64,000 nucleotides of DNA, from positions 2,351,169 to 2,415,168 of the forward strand of contig VZQC01013302.1 of assembly GCA_009823505.1 (NCBI GenBank). Direction: 5' to 3'. Each line of letters starts with the position of its first letter. Position 1 is the first letter of the stretch. This DNA comes from Rhizomys pruinosus (taxonomy: Eukaryota > Chordata > Mammalia > Rodentia > Spalacidae). The notes under the pieces are model-generated. The model made no database searches. It saw nothing but the letters and a program-made list of their open reading frames with translations, and had not been told where the DNA came from. Below, piece after piece: positions 44,220 through 55,493 of the stretch. The translations under genes were made by a program, and so were the position numbers.

Positions 44220-44760
44220 GACATCAGATTCCACCCAGGGAACAGATTGAATACTGAACAGGCCCTAAGCAGCCAGACGCAGAAGGGCTAGCAGGCAATT
44301 CAAGGGTGGGAAAAATATTTGCAAAGACAGTAAGATAAGATGCCTGGAAGATTCAGGAAAGAGAAGTAATCCAGAAAATCTTCAATAATGAGAAGAAGGT
44401 GACAGTGCTAAGATGCAGTTTGAAAATGAAGTAGGTTTCCAATCATGCATAGCCTTGTAGACCGCTCTAAGGATTTGGGTTGGTCAAACTGTAGGTACCA
44501 AGTTTTGAAGGATTTTATACAGGAATGTGGTACAAGATTTCCATGGTGCTTCAGTCATGTGGAGAAAGTGCTGGGAAGGGCTGGCTGCATGCAGGGGTAC
44601 ACAGAGATAATAGGGGTGGTAACAATAATTACCAGGAAAGCGGTGAGGGTATCAAGTCTTGAAAGTGCTGTGCACTTTTCAAGTGGACTCCAGTGTAGTG
44701 GCCATTCCACAGGAAAAGCTTCTCATATGTTATTTCAATTGCTTTGACTAAAGTTTTAAT
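44220..44760 (+). repeat. Ancient mammalian interspersed repeat, unassigned
   Basis: The order 'tgcatagccttgtagaccgc', 'gatttgggttggtcaaactg' and 'gaaggattttatacaggaat' resembles a widespread old mammalian repeat ('gccttgtaggcc...aggagtttgga...' type). I recall the pattern but not its family name. The 100-codon frame at 44445-44747 lies inside and is not called. Confidence 0.35.
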
Positions 44761-45254
44761 GATTAAATTCATCATGCATCCTATCATTATCATTCCTGTG
44801 AATTGACCAGTGGTATATGTGAATAACAGTAAAAAATTCAATTCAATTGTTTCTACTTTGCATATTTTATACAACATTTTCTTTTAGGTGGAAATATTCT
44901 TAGAGGGCTTTTAAAAAATTGAAACAATATTGGAGCCAGCTGTTATAGAGGTATTCTCTTGTAAAATCAGTAAAACTGCCTTCATTAATTGACGAATGGA
45001 CATAGAAACTGTGAAAAGGATTATTCTCTATTCAGAACCAAATATAATGCTAAAGTCTCCTTAAGCTATGCACTTAAACAAAATATATTACTACAGGAGC
45101 TCTGACATCAACAATGGATTATTCTACCAAGGAGATGTTGGCCAGGGGATCCAAGCCCCCACAAATGGTAAAGGCTCCTTGCCTCCAAACTGGGATATCT
45201 GCAGGAAGAGAGGCGATAAGGCCCTGCTGTTGAAGACCTGATATAAACATGGGA
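44761..45254. other. Unassigned DNA ahead of the L1 tail
   Basis: 44761-45090 is AT-rich and unrecognised. 45091-45254 ('ggagatgttggccaggggat', 'gccctgctgttgaagacc') looks repeat-derived and may be a further upstream part of the L1 3' UTR, but it has no match in the 14-kb copy. Confidence 0.35.
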
Positions 45255-46009
45255 AAGATGTATGGAGACCGCACTTGCAAGTATACAGATGGTCTCTGGG
45301 ATTCCAGAGAGTGTTACCAAAGACCACTAAACCAATAAAGCAAATATAGTTTTCCTTGAGTCACGCAAGACTCCTCCATCAGCACCAGCTACACCTCATC
45401 TGCCTGGAAATACTGTGCAGCAGTGGCAGCCATACGTCTGTATATCCCAAATCTAATTGGCTATTAGCTCTCTCCTTGGAGGAATAACCCACGGCTGATG
45501 CCACAAGCTTACATCCTCTAATGGTTAGGAGATGTTATAAACCACACGAAGACCCTGCCATACTTAACAGAAGAAAATGTAAATCATGAATTAACATACC
45601 ATCCAAACATCTGTGTCTATACCAAAGAAACCTACCATAACAATTAGTACTGTTTAAATACTTATATATCTAATTGTGTGTGCTTCATTAGTAGGATCAA
45701 AAGGCTATATATTATACTGTTTAATAGCTAAATATCTAATTGCATGTGCTTCATCAGTAGGATCGAAAGGTTATGCCTGGACAAGCTGGCAGCCCATGAA
45801 AGAAAACAGCCAGAACTGACTAGAGACCAAGACACCAGCTCCAGAGAAAGTAGAGTGTTTTGCTTCTCATCCACCTGTGGCCCTTTTCTAAGCCTAGGGA
45901 ACAATCTGCGGAAGAGGGGGCGTGGTAGAATGTAAGGGCTTCGATTGGGGTTAATGGTGAAACTACAACAATATAGACTGGACACTCATTTGATCAACTT
46001 GATTGATGA
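45255..46009 (+). mobile_element. Rodent L1 3' UTR segment, sense
   Basis: This is the inverted relative of 13921-14668, with high visible similarity across the whole length, for example 'gaccactaaaccaataaagc' and 'ccacggctgatgccacaagc'. It contains a 67-bp tandem duplication (units from 45648 and 45715) that is also present in the 14-kb copy. It stops before the CAAAA/G-rich tail present there. Confidence 0.7.
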
Positions 46010-46575
46010 ATGATACCCCTCATTTGTGGATGCTAGCATCAAGCAAGGCAAACTGAGTAACATTAATGTTATATTTCTCTTTATTTAAAAGCAACTGTGT
46101 TCTTAGAATGTGGATCCCTTAATGGACCCTAGAATTAACCTACTATTTGTTTTAAGACTTTATAATTTTGGTACAAGGGTGAAGGGTATGTTTGCATATT
46201 TTAGAGCAATATAAAATTAAAAGGGAAAAATGTGAATCCCAAATTATAATTTGGAAATAACAAACAGTTTATTTTCAGATGACATGATTTTAGTACATGT
46301 GTGACATATATAAATACATGTGTTGAAACAATACAGATTGGAGGGAACAGCAACAACAAAAGAACTGGGACAGGGAACTGACTGAAACAGTAGAATTCCC
46401 CCCCCCCAAAAAAATAATCTTATGCTTTGAAAAACTTTGAAAAGACTCAGAAGGGCAAACAGACTGCATGAACTTGGGAGGAGCCGGGGGCATGGAGGGG
46501 GAAATAAATGAGTCTGGACTGAACTGAGAAGTGATGTATGAAATGCACACAACTTCAATAAAAGATTTTTAAAAA
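46010..46575 (+). mobile_element. L1 3' end, 5'-truncated
   Basis: It begins at the last codons of ORF2 or the start of the 3' UTR ('tgatacccctcatttgtgga') and includes a CAGCAACAACAA block (about 46350-46361). It continues through a C run and A run, then a G-rich tract (about 46477-46502), to 'cacaacttcaataaaagatt' and an A-rich end. It matches the tail layout of the copies at 20.8, 21.4 and 30.4 kb. Confidence 0.82.
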
Positions 46576-46595
46576 TTGAAACAATAGAAATTAAA

Positions 46596-46716
46596 AAGAC
46601 AGAGTGGCACACATCTGTATTCTAGCACTTTCAGGATGAAGGCAGGAATATCAGGAGTTCAAGATCACCCTCAACTACATAGCAAGTTTCAGGCCATCGG
46701 GGGCTACATGAGACCT
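46596..46716 (+). repeat. Old B1-family SINE
   Basis: A sense B1-like element reads 'agagtggcacacatctgtat', 'gatgaaggcaggaatatcag', 'gagttcaagatcaccctcaa' and 'gggctacatgagacctg'. The spacing fits an early B1 (PB1 or B1F-like) rather than a modern one. Confidence 0.7.
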
Positions 46717-47270
46717 GCTGGAGGAACAATCTATTGTGACAGGGAAGTTGTGGAAGCAGAAGCTTGAGGACACTGATCCCATCGCATCCATAGTCAGGAA
46801 GCAGAGGTGAATCGGAGACAATATTCAGAGTGAGCATAGACAGCAGGTACAGGGTTATGTATTGGTGGGTAAGATGAATAAGTTGTGGTGTTCTACAGCA
46901 TGGAAGGGAGAATAGAATCACCAATGATGCATTTATATTTCAAGATATATAAAAAAGAAGAGTATAGGATGCCTTCTAAGAAACAGCATCAGGTGGTTTG
47001 ATGAGAGTTGTAAGCTAAGCTTATATTTTTATGTTAATGTATTGATAATTAATGGAGTAAATATTCTATATTAATAATTAATGTATTAATAATTTTATAT
47101 TTGAATGTACGTACACTGAAGACTTGATAAAAATGTTTAGGATGATCTATATGCTAATTATCTAAGTTTATCATTCCTCAGAATATTCATGAATCAAAAG
47201 TTCATGTTGTATCATGTATATAGACAAATATGTGTTGATCAAAAATAAAAGTTGATTCAAGTCACCATAA
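46717..47270. other. Unique AT-rich DNA
   Basis: Nothing recognised. TTAATAATTAAT-type words recur at 47040-47100. Confidence 0.4.
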
Positions 47271-47640
47271 AGCCCTCCCCCCACCTCCCACTGCTTGCCA
47301 GGGATGCTACATCTTCCTGATCCCTCTCCCTCCCTTTGGGATACACTAGATCCCACCCTGTTCCCCAGCACTTAAGGACCCTCTAGTTTCTCCACATGGC
47401 CTGGACACCCAGAAAGGCTGCCTGTGCCTGCCTAGCACCTCCTTCCACTAAGGTCATCCCCCAAAGCCCTACCATTGCTTGCCAGAGACCTCCACTACCT
47501 CCTGGCTCTTCTGCTTCCCTTTGGGAGTCATTAGAGGCCTGGTTACCACCAGAAAGGGACCCATTAGTTGTTCCATCTTGTCTTGAGACTCAAGACCAGT
47601 CCATACTGCCAAAGGAAACTCGTTCTAAACTCCTTGAACA
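47271..47640 (+). mobile_element. L1 5' UTR-like tandem units
   Basis: Two diverged C-rich units repeat with a period of about 185 bases: 'tgcttgccag' at 47292 and 47476, and 'ccctttggga' at 47332 and 47517. They sit directly upstream of L1 ORF remnants on the same strand, as monomer-type L1 promoters do. The 89-codon frame at 47396-47665 lies inside them. Confidence 0.5.
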
Positions 47641-48477
47641 AGCCATTGAATGCATCAGATTGTAGGTATCAGGGCTAGAGGCTGTAGCTCTAAGGATCGT
47701 ATAAACGGAGGACACCAACATGCTAACCCTGATATGAACTCCTAGCCCCCTCCTGAACATTATTAACACCTCTACTGATAAAAAGGTGACTTGAATAATA
47801 AAGAAAATGCAGCAAACCAACTAATTCCAGATGCACAAATTCCAATGCAGAAATAAAAACAATACAAATGAAACAAACAAACAAACAAAAAAAGACTCCT
47901 GCAAAAAGTACAAACCCCACAGTAATAGGTCATAATGAAAATGACCTGGAAGAATGTCCAGACAAAGAATGTTAAAAAATGATTATAACTGTGGTCAAAC
48001 AGCTCCAAGAAAACAAAGAAAAAGGAAACGAATGAATGAGGGAGTCAGACCAAGTAATGCAAACAAACATCCAAGTGCTGAATAAAAATCACAAATTAAT
48101 CACAACATAGTGATGGTGGGCGACTTCAGTACCCTATTGTCGCCAGTGTGGACAGGTCATCCAGACAACAAATAAAGAGAGTAACACCAGTGTTACATGA
48201 CATCATAAATTAAATGAACCTAACAGATATGTACAGAATACTCCACCCAAACACTAAATAATACACACTCTTCTCAGTAGCCCATAAAACTTTCTTCAAA
48301 ACTGACCACATATTAGGACACAAAGCAAGGCACAACAAACACAGGAAAATTGAAATAACATACTGCCTTCTATCTGACCAGAAAGGGCAAAAGCTGGATA
48401 TTAACAGCAATAGAAACTACGGAAAATACAAGAACTCATGGAAACTAAACAACACAATCTTAAATGGAAATTGGCTT

Positions 48478-48626
48478 GCCAGACATGCTGGCGCACATCT
48501 TTAATCCTAGCACTTGGGAGGCAGAGGCAGGCAGATCTCTGTGAGTTCAAGGCCAGCCTGGTCTACAGAGTGAGTCCCAGGCCAGATGGGGCTACAGGGA
48601 GACCCTGTCTCAAAAAAAAAGCAAAA
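48478..48626 (+). repeat. B1 SINE inserted in L1
   Basis: The sense B1 runs from 'gccagacatgctggcgcaca' to 'agaccctgtctcaaaaaaaa'. L1 sequence 'aaattggct' occurs on both sides (about 48469 and 48632), which marks the target duplication. Confidence 0.94.
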
Positions 48627-49309
48627 AAGAAAAAATTGGCTAAAGGAGAAATAAAGACAGAAATTTATAAATTCCTAAAATTGCATGAAAATAGTGTAAC
48701 ATACAAAAAAATCTACATGGGAATAATGAAAGCAGCATAAGAAGAAAGTTCTTGTCAGAAAATTAGACATAGCTCATATTTTAAAAATTAATGATTCACC
48801 TTAAAACCAAGAACCAGCAACATTTTAAAAAGTCAAGAAAAAGATACTTCAGAATCAGATTAATGAAATAGAAAAATCAATCCAAAGAATCAATGAAATG
48901 AACATTTGGTTATTTTTGAAAGATTAAAAGATTGATAACCCTTTAGACAAAGTAACCAAAAGAAGAAGACCCAAATTAATAAAATTAGAGATGGAATGGG
49001 AAACATCACAAGAAAAACTGAGGAAATTGACAGAATCACAGAGGCATACTTTAAATATGTATATTCCACTAAACTTGAAAACTTAAAAAAATGGATTTTT
49101 ATATATGTGTGACTTACCAAAGTTAAATCAAAATGAAGTAAATTATATTTAAAAGCCAACAAGATAGAAACCATGATCTAAAATATCCCAACTTAAAATG
49201 ATGTCCAGGACCAAATGAACAGAATTCTACCAGACATTTAAAGAAAAACTAACAACAATACTCCTCAAGTTATGAAAAATATAAAAGCACACAATTAAGT
49301 TCATTTTAT

Positions 49310-49463
49310 TTATTTATTTTTGTCTTTTTGAGACAGGGTCTCCCTGTAGCCCCAGTTGTCCTGGAACTCATTCCGTAGACCAGGCTGGCCTTGAACTCAC
49401 AAAGATCCGCCTGCCTCTGCCTCCCAAGTGCTAGGATTAAAGGCATGAGCCACCACGCCTGGC
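49310..49463 (-). repeat. B1 SINE inserted in L1, with 15-bp target duplication
   Basis: This antisense B1 has 'gagacagggtctccctgtag', 'accaggctggccttgaactc' and 'aggcatgagccaccacgcct'. ttaagttcattttat lies at 49295-49309 and 49464-49478, and the L1 continues cleanly on both sides. Confidence 0.96.
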
Positions 49464-50344
49464 TTAAGTTCATTTTATAAAGCCATTATTATTTTGATAT
49501 AAAAACCTACAAGAAGAGAAAATTTTAGGCTAGTATCCCTAATGAACATAGAGGCAAATTTTTCAATAAAATTCTTATAAACCAAGTTCAGGTGTACATA
49601 AGAAAGTTTACCCACCATAATCAAATTTATCCCAGAGATGCAGGAATGGCTTAACATATGAAAATCCATAAATCACGTAAGCAGACTCAAGGACAGAAAG
49701 ACTTGATTTGTCTCTCACTAGATGAAAAAAAAAACCTGTGACAAAATCCAACAGCCATTCATGATGAGGTGATGAAGGTCACAGAGAATCTAGGGATATA
49801 AGTGACATATTTCAATGTAATAAAAGCAGTATACACCAACCCATAACTGACATCATACTAAATGGAGAACAATCAAAACATTCCACTAAAATCAGTAACA
49901 AGATGAGGTTGTCACTCTCTCTATTCCTGCTCAATATAATGTTTAAAGTTTTATCTAGAGTAGACAGATAAGTGAAGGAGATAAAGAGGGTACAAATTGG
50001 AATGGAAGACATCAAAGTATCCTTAGTTTCAGATGATAGGATTCTGTATATAAAATACCCTAAAGACTCCACTGAAGCACAGCTAGCCTGGTAGACATAT
50101 TCAGCAAAGTAAAAGGATGCAAAATTAACACACAAAAATTGGTAGCCTTCCTACACACCACCAACAAATACACTGAGAAAGAAACAGGGAAATGATCCCA
50201 TCACAATACCCTAAAACATCTTGGATTGAATCTAACCAAAGAAGTGAAGGACTGTATGACAAAAACTTTGAGACATTGACAAAAGAAATGGAAGAGGAGA
50301 CCAGTAGATGAAAAGAACTCCCATGCTTGTGGATCAAAAATACT

Positions 50345-50698
50345 CTGGCTGTCCCCTGCCAGCCTTGGACCCAGGCAGGCTCCAATCCCTCTGCCTCAGA
50401 TCTCTGGACCAGCTTCCTAACCCAGAATAGCTAAATACTTTACCATAGATTCCTAAATCCCTCCTGAGGTGTTACTCCCACCTCCCATCTCTCCTGACTC
50501 CTGACCAGCCAGACTGACCTGCACCACCAGGACTCTAGTAAGTCAGATCCTATCACATCTCTATTCCATTCCTCTCACATACCCCCATCCTGTCTCCTGC
50601 CAGCCTTGGACCCAGACAGGCTCCAATTCTTCTGCCTCATATCTCTGGACCAGCTTTATACACAGACTAGCTAAACTCCTTAGAGTAGACTAACGGGA
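50345..50698. repeat. C-rich tandem pair interrupting L1 ORF2
   Basis: A 240-bp unit is repeated once ('ctgccagccttggacccagg' at 50357 against a near-identical block at 50598, a 241-base offset). Composition changes abruptly from A-rich L1 to C/T-rich. It may be L1 promoter monomers moved by rearrangement or another element. The L1 ORF2 C-terminal region resumes at about 50700. Confidence 0.55.
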
Positions 50699-51240
50699 GA
50701 GTTCTCAAAAGAGTAAACAAATAGTTGAGAAATAACAATGTTCAACAATGATAGCCATCAGGGAGATGCAAATGAAAACTACTTTGGGATTTCATCTTTC
50801 CCTAATCAGAATGGCCAAGATAAGAAAAACAAATGATAATAAATGCTAGCAAAAAGGTTGGTGTGTGTGCAAACTGGTGAAGCCACTATAGAAATTAGTG
50901 TAAGATTCTTCAAAAAGCTAAAAATGATCTAATACAAGGTCCAACCACTACTCTTAGGTATATACCCACAAGATATTATATCCTATTATAGAGATACCTG
51001 TTCATTCATATAGTCACAACAGTCAAGAAATGGGAACAATTATGCCCATCATGTGATAATTGAATCATGAAAATATGGTACATTTACAGAATGGAATATT
51101 ATTCAGCTACTAAGAAAAGCAAAAATGTGAAAATTGCAGATAAATAGATCATATTGGAAACAGTCTACCTGAGTGAGATAAAGCAGATCCAGAAAGACAA
51201 ATGTCACATGTTCCCTTACAATTATAGATGCTAGCCTTGT
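50699..51240 (+). pseudogene. L1 ORF2 C-terminal remnant
   Basis: L1 words are in order: 'agggagatgcaaatgaaaac', 'tcagaatggccaagataaga', 'ggtatatacccacaagatat', 'gaaaatatggtacatttaca' and 'aaagacaaatgtcacatgtt'. All frames are interrupted. It follows the ORF2 sequence upstream with a stretch missing. Confidence 0.85.
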
Positions 51241-51880
51241 ATCTTGAGATATGCCCATTTTGATAGGAAATCCCATAGGTATCAGGAAGCTAACAATGGG
51301 CCATAAGTAGAGGGATTCATGAGAGGAGAGATAGAATGCAGTAACAGAGGGAGAGAGGAGAATAATGAACCAGGGTGGGTACAATCAGGTGAAGGCAGGG
51401 TACAGGAGGGTATATAGGGAGAGGTAATCACTAAAGGAATTTGAAAAAGTCTAATGGAAGCCTTAAAGTCTTAGAAGCTTCTTGAAATACATACCTATAC
51501 ATAGCCTGATGTAACTGTAGGAACCAGGTACATGAAAAGGAACCAGAAAGGCAAAGGGAAAGAGGGAACCTGAGACAGAAGACTAGTAGCAGGTGACAGG
51601 TGTTCCTGAGGAAGAAATGGATACAATCGGGTATCTAAATAGGAGAGAAGAGGAAGGGTTATAGAAGGAAATGTGGGGATAAAGGGAAAAAAGGAGACCA
51701 AGAGATGTGGGGCCATAGGAGACTGGCAGTAGCAAGGGAGAAATGGAAAAAATTAGGATACTTTACATAGAGAAGACATGGAGGGAGGGCCAGACAGGTA
51801 ACGGGAGAGAGGAGAGATAAATAATCCCTAGCTGGGGTGAAAAACCTGAAGGAATAATATTGGTGTAGCAATCTAAATTA
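51241..51880 (+). mobile_element. Purine-rich L1 3' UTR
   Basis: This G/A-rich sequence ('gagagaggagaataatgaac', 'gggagaggtaatcactaaag' and similar) follows the ORF2 end directly, as expected for the 3' UTR of the element. The pyrimidine-rich opposite strand has frames at 51495-51716 and 51659-51871 that are artefacts. Confidence 0.65.
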
Positions 51881-53300
51881 CACATATAATATCTCTCCAT
51901 GAGTCCATGTGCAAAGATACAGGCTGCATATCAAGAAACAATACCAGACAGGAGAAACCTTCCTTTGAGTTTTTGGCCAGGGTAGGCCAAGAGACTCCCA
52001 CAATTACATAAGCTATTGCCACAGCCCTTTATTGCCTCCCAGGACTTGAAGGTAAGTCCCAATTGCTGAAGACAGGACATATTTTGGAGACCTGATTTGG
52101 AGCAATGGAGCTGGAACTGACTTGGAAACCACTTCACCTGAAGGCAGCTCTCACAGCTTTGGAGAGCCCTACACAAGCTGCTAAGGGAGAGCATCAATCA
52201 GTGGTCCAACACCAGCTTTAAGCTCAAATACCCACATCAATGACCCGCACAGCATAGGACACTGGTGCAATAGTGGCACTTTTATCTTGGGGGCAACCAG
52301 TGTTTAACTAATTGGACATAAATCCCACTCATCAGGAAGAATCTCATGGGTGTACTATAAACATACCAAGATGCACACAAGTGGAGAGTCATAGACCTTA
52401 GAGAAATCCCCAAGGTTGACACACACCTAGGCTAAGGAAACATCTTACTAACAGTGAAATAGGATTCCTTATATTTACAGACAAATATCCCAGAAACCAC
52501 TCAAAAAAAGAAGCTTCTTTTGCACCAGATGAACAATAACACAGAGTCCCACAACTGGACACACACAGACATTGTCTGTGAATTGCTCATACCTTAGTGA
52601 CACATGTGCAATGCAACCTCTATGCATAAGGCCCTCACAATATAGAACAAAGAGCCAAGAAGACATTAACCTCTTAACTCTCCTTAAGGAAGCTCTCCCA
52701 TGCAACAGGAGGTCAGAAACTCCAAAGTGCATAAATAGCCAAACTGTGGTGATTAGGAGTCTACAGGGTGTGGTTTCATGGAAAGGTCCTTTATAATCAG
52801 TTTCACCCACCCAGGGCTCAGGGAACAATTCAGAAGAGGGGGCAGAAAGATTGTAAGAGCCAGAGAGGTGGTGCAAGTCCAAATGGAAGTGAATCCTACA
52901 AACTCCTGGGACCTGGTTCATTTGGACCTATCAGTGTGCACAAGAGCCATGCAAGCTCAGCTGGACAAAAACGCAGCACAGAACTGCAGATATGGGTAGC
53001 AGAGCCCAACCTTGCCTGGAGAAATAATGGCAGCTGATTTCTGTTGGGCGAGGAAGAACTGGGCTTCTTTAGGCGATTGACTCCGGATAGGCTGACTAGA
53101 GCTTAGGGGATGAGCTGGCACTGAGGACTGGGTGGCAAGAGTAGTTTGGTCCACTTGGACTCTAGCACAAGTGACAGAATGTGTGAACTCCAGGGGGAGG
53201 GGCATGAGGGAGGGTGTGAATGGACAAATGGGTACAGAGATGAAAACATTTATATAAATAAAGGAGGTTAAATGGAGCTACCCTATAGTGGAGGGTCAGC
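51881..53300 (+). mobile_element. Rodent Lx-type L1 3' UTR block 1
   Basis: Words typical of a common rodent L1 3' UTR appear in order: 'gcctcccaggacttgaaggt', 'aacaataacacagagtccca', 'agggctcagggaacaattca', 'cagaaagattgtaagagcca' and 'agggggaggggcatgaggga'. The final part is G-rich. Overlapping frames on both strands (52475-52921 minus, 52768-53037 plus) have no domain and are not genes. Confidence 0.6.
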
Positions 53301-54520
53301 GCCTCTACCAGACCCCATAGGCTAGTAAACACAAAGCACAGTGCCAGGAATGGACTCTCTGCTTTGGAGTTTCTAGCAGGATTTCATTGACCTTCAAAGG
53401 ATATTGGTTATTACCATTATTCTTGGCTACTTTCCAGGACATGAAGGTAAGATACTATTACTAAAGACAACATAGACATGAGTCATAGAACAAACAAGAA
53501 GTAATCAAGCTGGTCCAACCTTGACGCATCATCTCTACTGGCTAGCTTTCATAGTACTGGAAGGCACTACACATGCTACCAGAAGATAAAAGCAATCATC
53601 AACCTCACCCAGCTGTGAATCCTGGAAGCCATAATAACAACTGGCCTGGAAAGAGATGCCCAGTTGTACAACAGTGGAATGAATGCTATGGGAGTAACTG
53701 ACCACTTTCTGCTTGGATTTAAGACCCACTTCACAAAATGGAGCCCGGACCTCACACTTAGGCCTGAAAAACTGTGGCTAGACAGGTCATAGGCCACAGA
53801 GGAGCCTTTATTACTATTTTTCTACTAAAAGGAGATAGTATTAAACTGACTCCTAATGACTTATTGTTATACCCATAGATTAGTGCATCTCTTAGTTCTG
53901 ACCAGAGAAGCTCTTATAGCAGATGGTAATTAATACAGTGGCTTGCAGCAAGTCAACATGCACAGAAAAAGAATGTTGAGTGTTGTAAAGGGACATCTAT
54001 ATCACACCCTCTCTTTCTAAAACTCAGAGATCATTGTGGAAGAAGAGGAGGAAAAAAAATTAAGAGCCAGACACAGTAAATGAATACAAGGAAATCACAT
54101 TTTCCGTGCACAACAGGGCAGTTCTACATATGACATCACAACATTTGTGACAACATGCATGGAATCTGTGCAAACCCAAGCCAGACAAAGCCCAGTATGG
54201 AATGGAGGAGGGAGGTGGACAGGAAACCCCAGCCCTAGCTGAGGAACTATTAGCAATTGATAGCTGCTGGGAGAGAATCACTTTTCTTTATGGCTGTGAA
54301 GAAAGGTAGTTGACTAGGCTCTAGGAGATGGACCCATACCCAAGTATTTGGGGAACAGAGATTAGACTTGGAAGGTATTAAAAATATAGAGGACATGAAG
54401 TAGTGGGAGGTGGGTAAGAAAGTGGGGGTCTTCTGAGAGGAGTTTGCAGAGGGGTCTGAATATGTTTAAAACACATTGTATAGGACTCCTTAAAAATTCA
54501 ATAAAATATTATTTAAAAAT
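53301..54520 (+). mobile_element. Rodent Lx-type L1 3' UTR block 2
   Basis: This is a second, diverged copy of the same layout: 'ctactttccaggacatgaag' (53428 against 52038 in block 1), 'accagagaagctcttatagc', 'gtggaagaagaggaggaaaa', and a terminal 'aattcaataaaatattattt' with an A-rich end. Two tails of the same family in direct order suggest nested insertion or duplication. Confidence 0.6.
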
Positions 54521-54529
54521 AAAACTCAT

Positions 54530-54728
54530 GGGCTGGAGAGATGGCTCAGTAGCTAAGAGTACTGCAGAGGATTCTGCACTGACACGGTGGCTGACAAACA
54601 TCTGTAACTCCAGTTCCAGGGCATTTGACACCCTCTTCTGGCCTATATGGGCAATGAAATATGTGTGCACTTACACACATGCAGGCAACATAATAATACA
54701 CATAAAACAAAAATAAACCAAAAAAGTT
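54530..54728 (+). repeat. B2 SINE
   Basis: A sense B2 runs from 'gggctggagagatggctcag' through 'tccagttccagggcatttga' to an A/T-rich tail. A short deletion follows the A-box region ('gagtactgcagaggattctg'). Confidence 0.9.
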
Positions 54729-55461
54729 GTTTAAACCTTAAAAGAGTAACAAAAAAGCAACAAGAATCTAAATTGGAAGAGTGAAGGGTTACAGAATTAT
54801 GTTCAGCAACAATGCTCTGATTTTCAGCTTTGGGAGAGTTAAATATAGAAATACATTATATTGAAGGCTTTCTGTCCAGTTTATGTATCCTTCCCTCTTC
54901 CTGCTCTGAGTTTATAATGAGCTTTCATTATGTCATCTTCATATCTCAAAGGCAGAAGCGGGTACTTGCTTGGTTGAATTTAGTAACCCTCAGCAAGTAC
55001 TGCATTTTGATCTTGATGCTGGTCTGCTCTCTTGGGAGACAGAGAATTGTTACAAGAATTGCATTCAAAGAAGAATTCGTTAAACTTTTGAAAATAACAG
55101 TTCAGAAAATATGAAAGGGGGCAATGACTGGAAAAGAGTTGTACTCTAAGAATAATGATAATTTGATGGTGTTGTAATAATAATCTGTTCTTACCTCACA
55201 GATGAAATAATGATGCCCATACACTCAAAGAGACGTAATCTCTTTCTAAATGTCCAGTCTGTTATTCTGACATAATGGGGGAACCTGACTCTGAAATACA
55301 GGACTCTATCTGATTTATATTATTCTACCTGTAAGTTGGCCAATTAAATCCTATTGTCATAGTGATTACAGTCATGTTTTCCAAGTTACTCTGGAGCAGT
55401 AGTATCTAGTTCAATAAAGGTTGTTCACCTGAAGGAAATTGTACTCAAATGATTTAAGACT

Positions 55462-55493
<32 letters not shown>

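Larger units (their letters stand above)
47641..50344 (+). pseudogene. Decayed L1 element (ORF1 trace and ORF2)
   Basis: Adenine-rich ORF1-like sequence (about 47800-48090) leads into ORF2 endonuclease words (VMVGDF at about 48113) and reverse-transcriptase words up to about 50340. The RT catalytic motif appears as SLVSDD (near 50022-50037) where active L1s carry F-A-D-D. Stops and frameshifts are everywhere and no frame exceeds about 100 codons. Two B1s have inserted (48478 and 49310). The gap between the ORF1 trace and the endonuclease implies a large internal deletion. Confidence 0.87.

Noticed and set aside
47396..47665. 89-codon proline-rich plus-strand frame
   Set aside because: It lies in the L1 promoter-like tandem units. 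Its composition reflects C-rich repeats.
52475..52921. 148-codon minus-strand frame
   Set aside because: It lies antisense within the L1 3' UTR block, has no recognised domain, and is overlapped by plus-strand frames in the same repeat.
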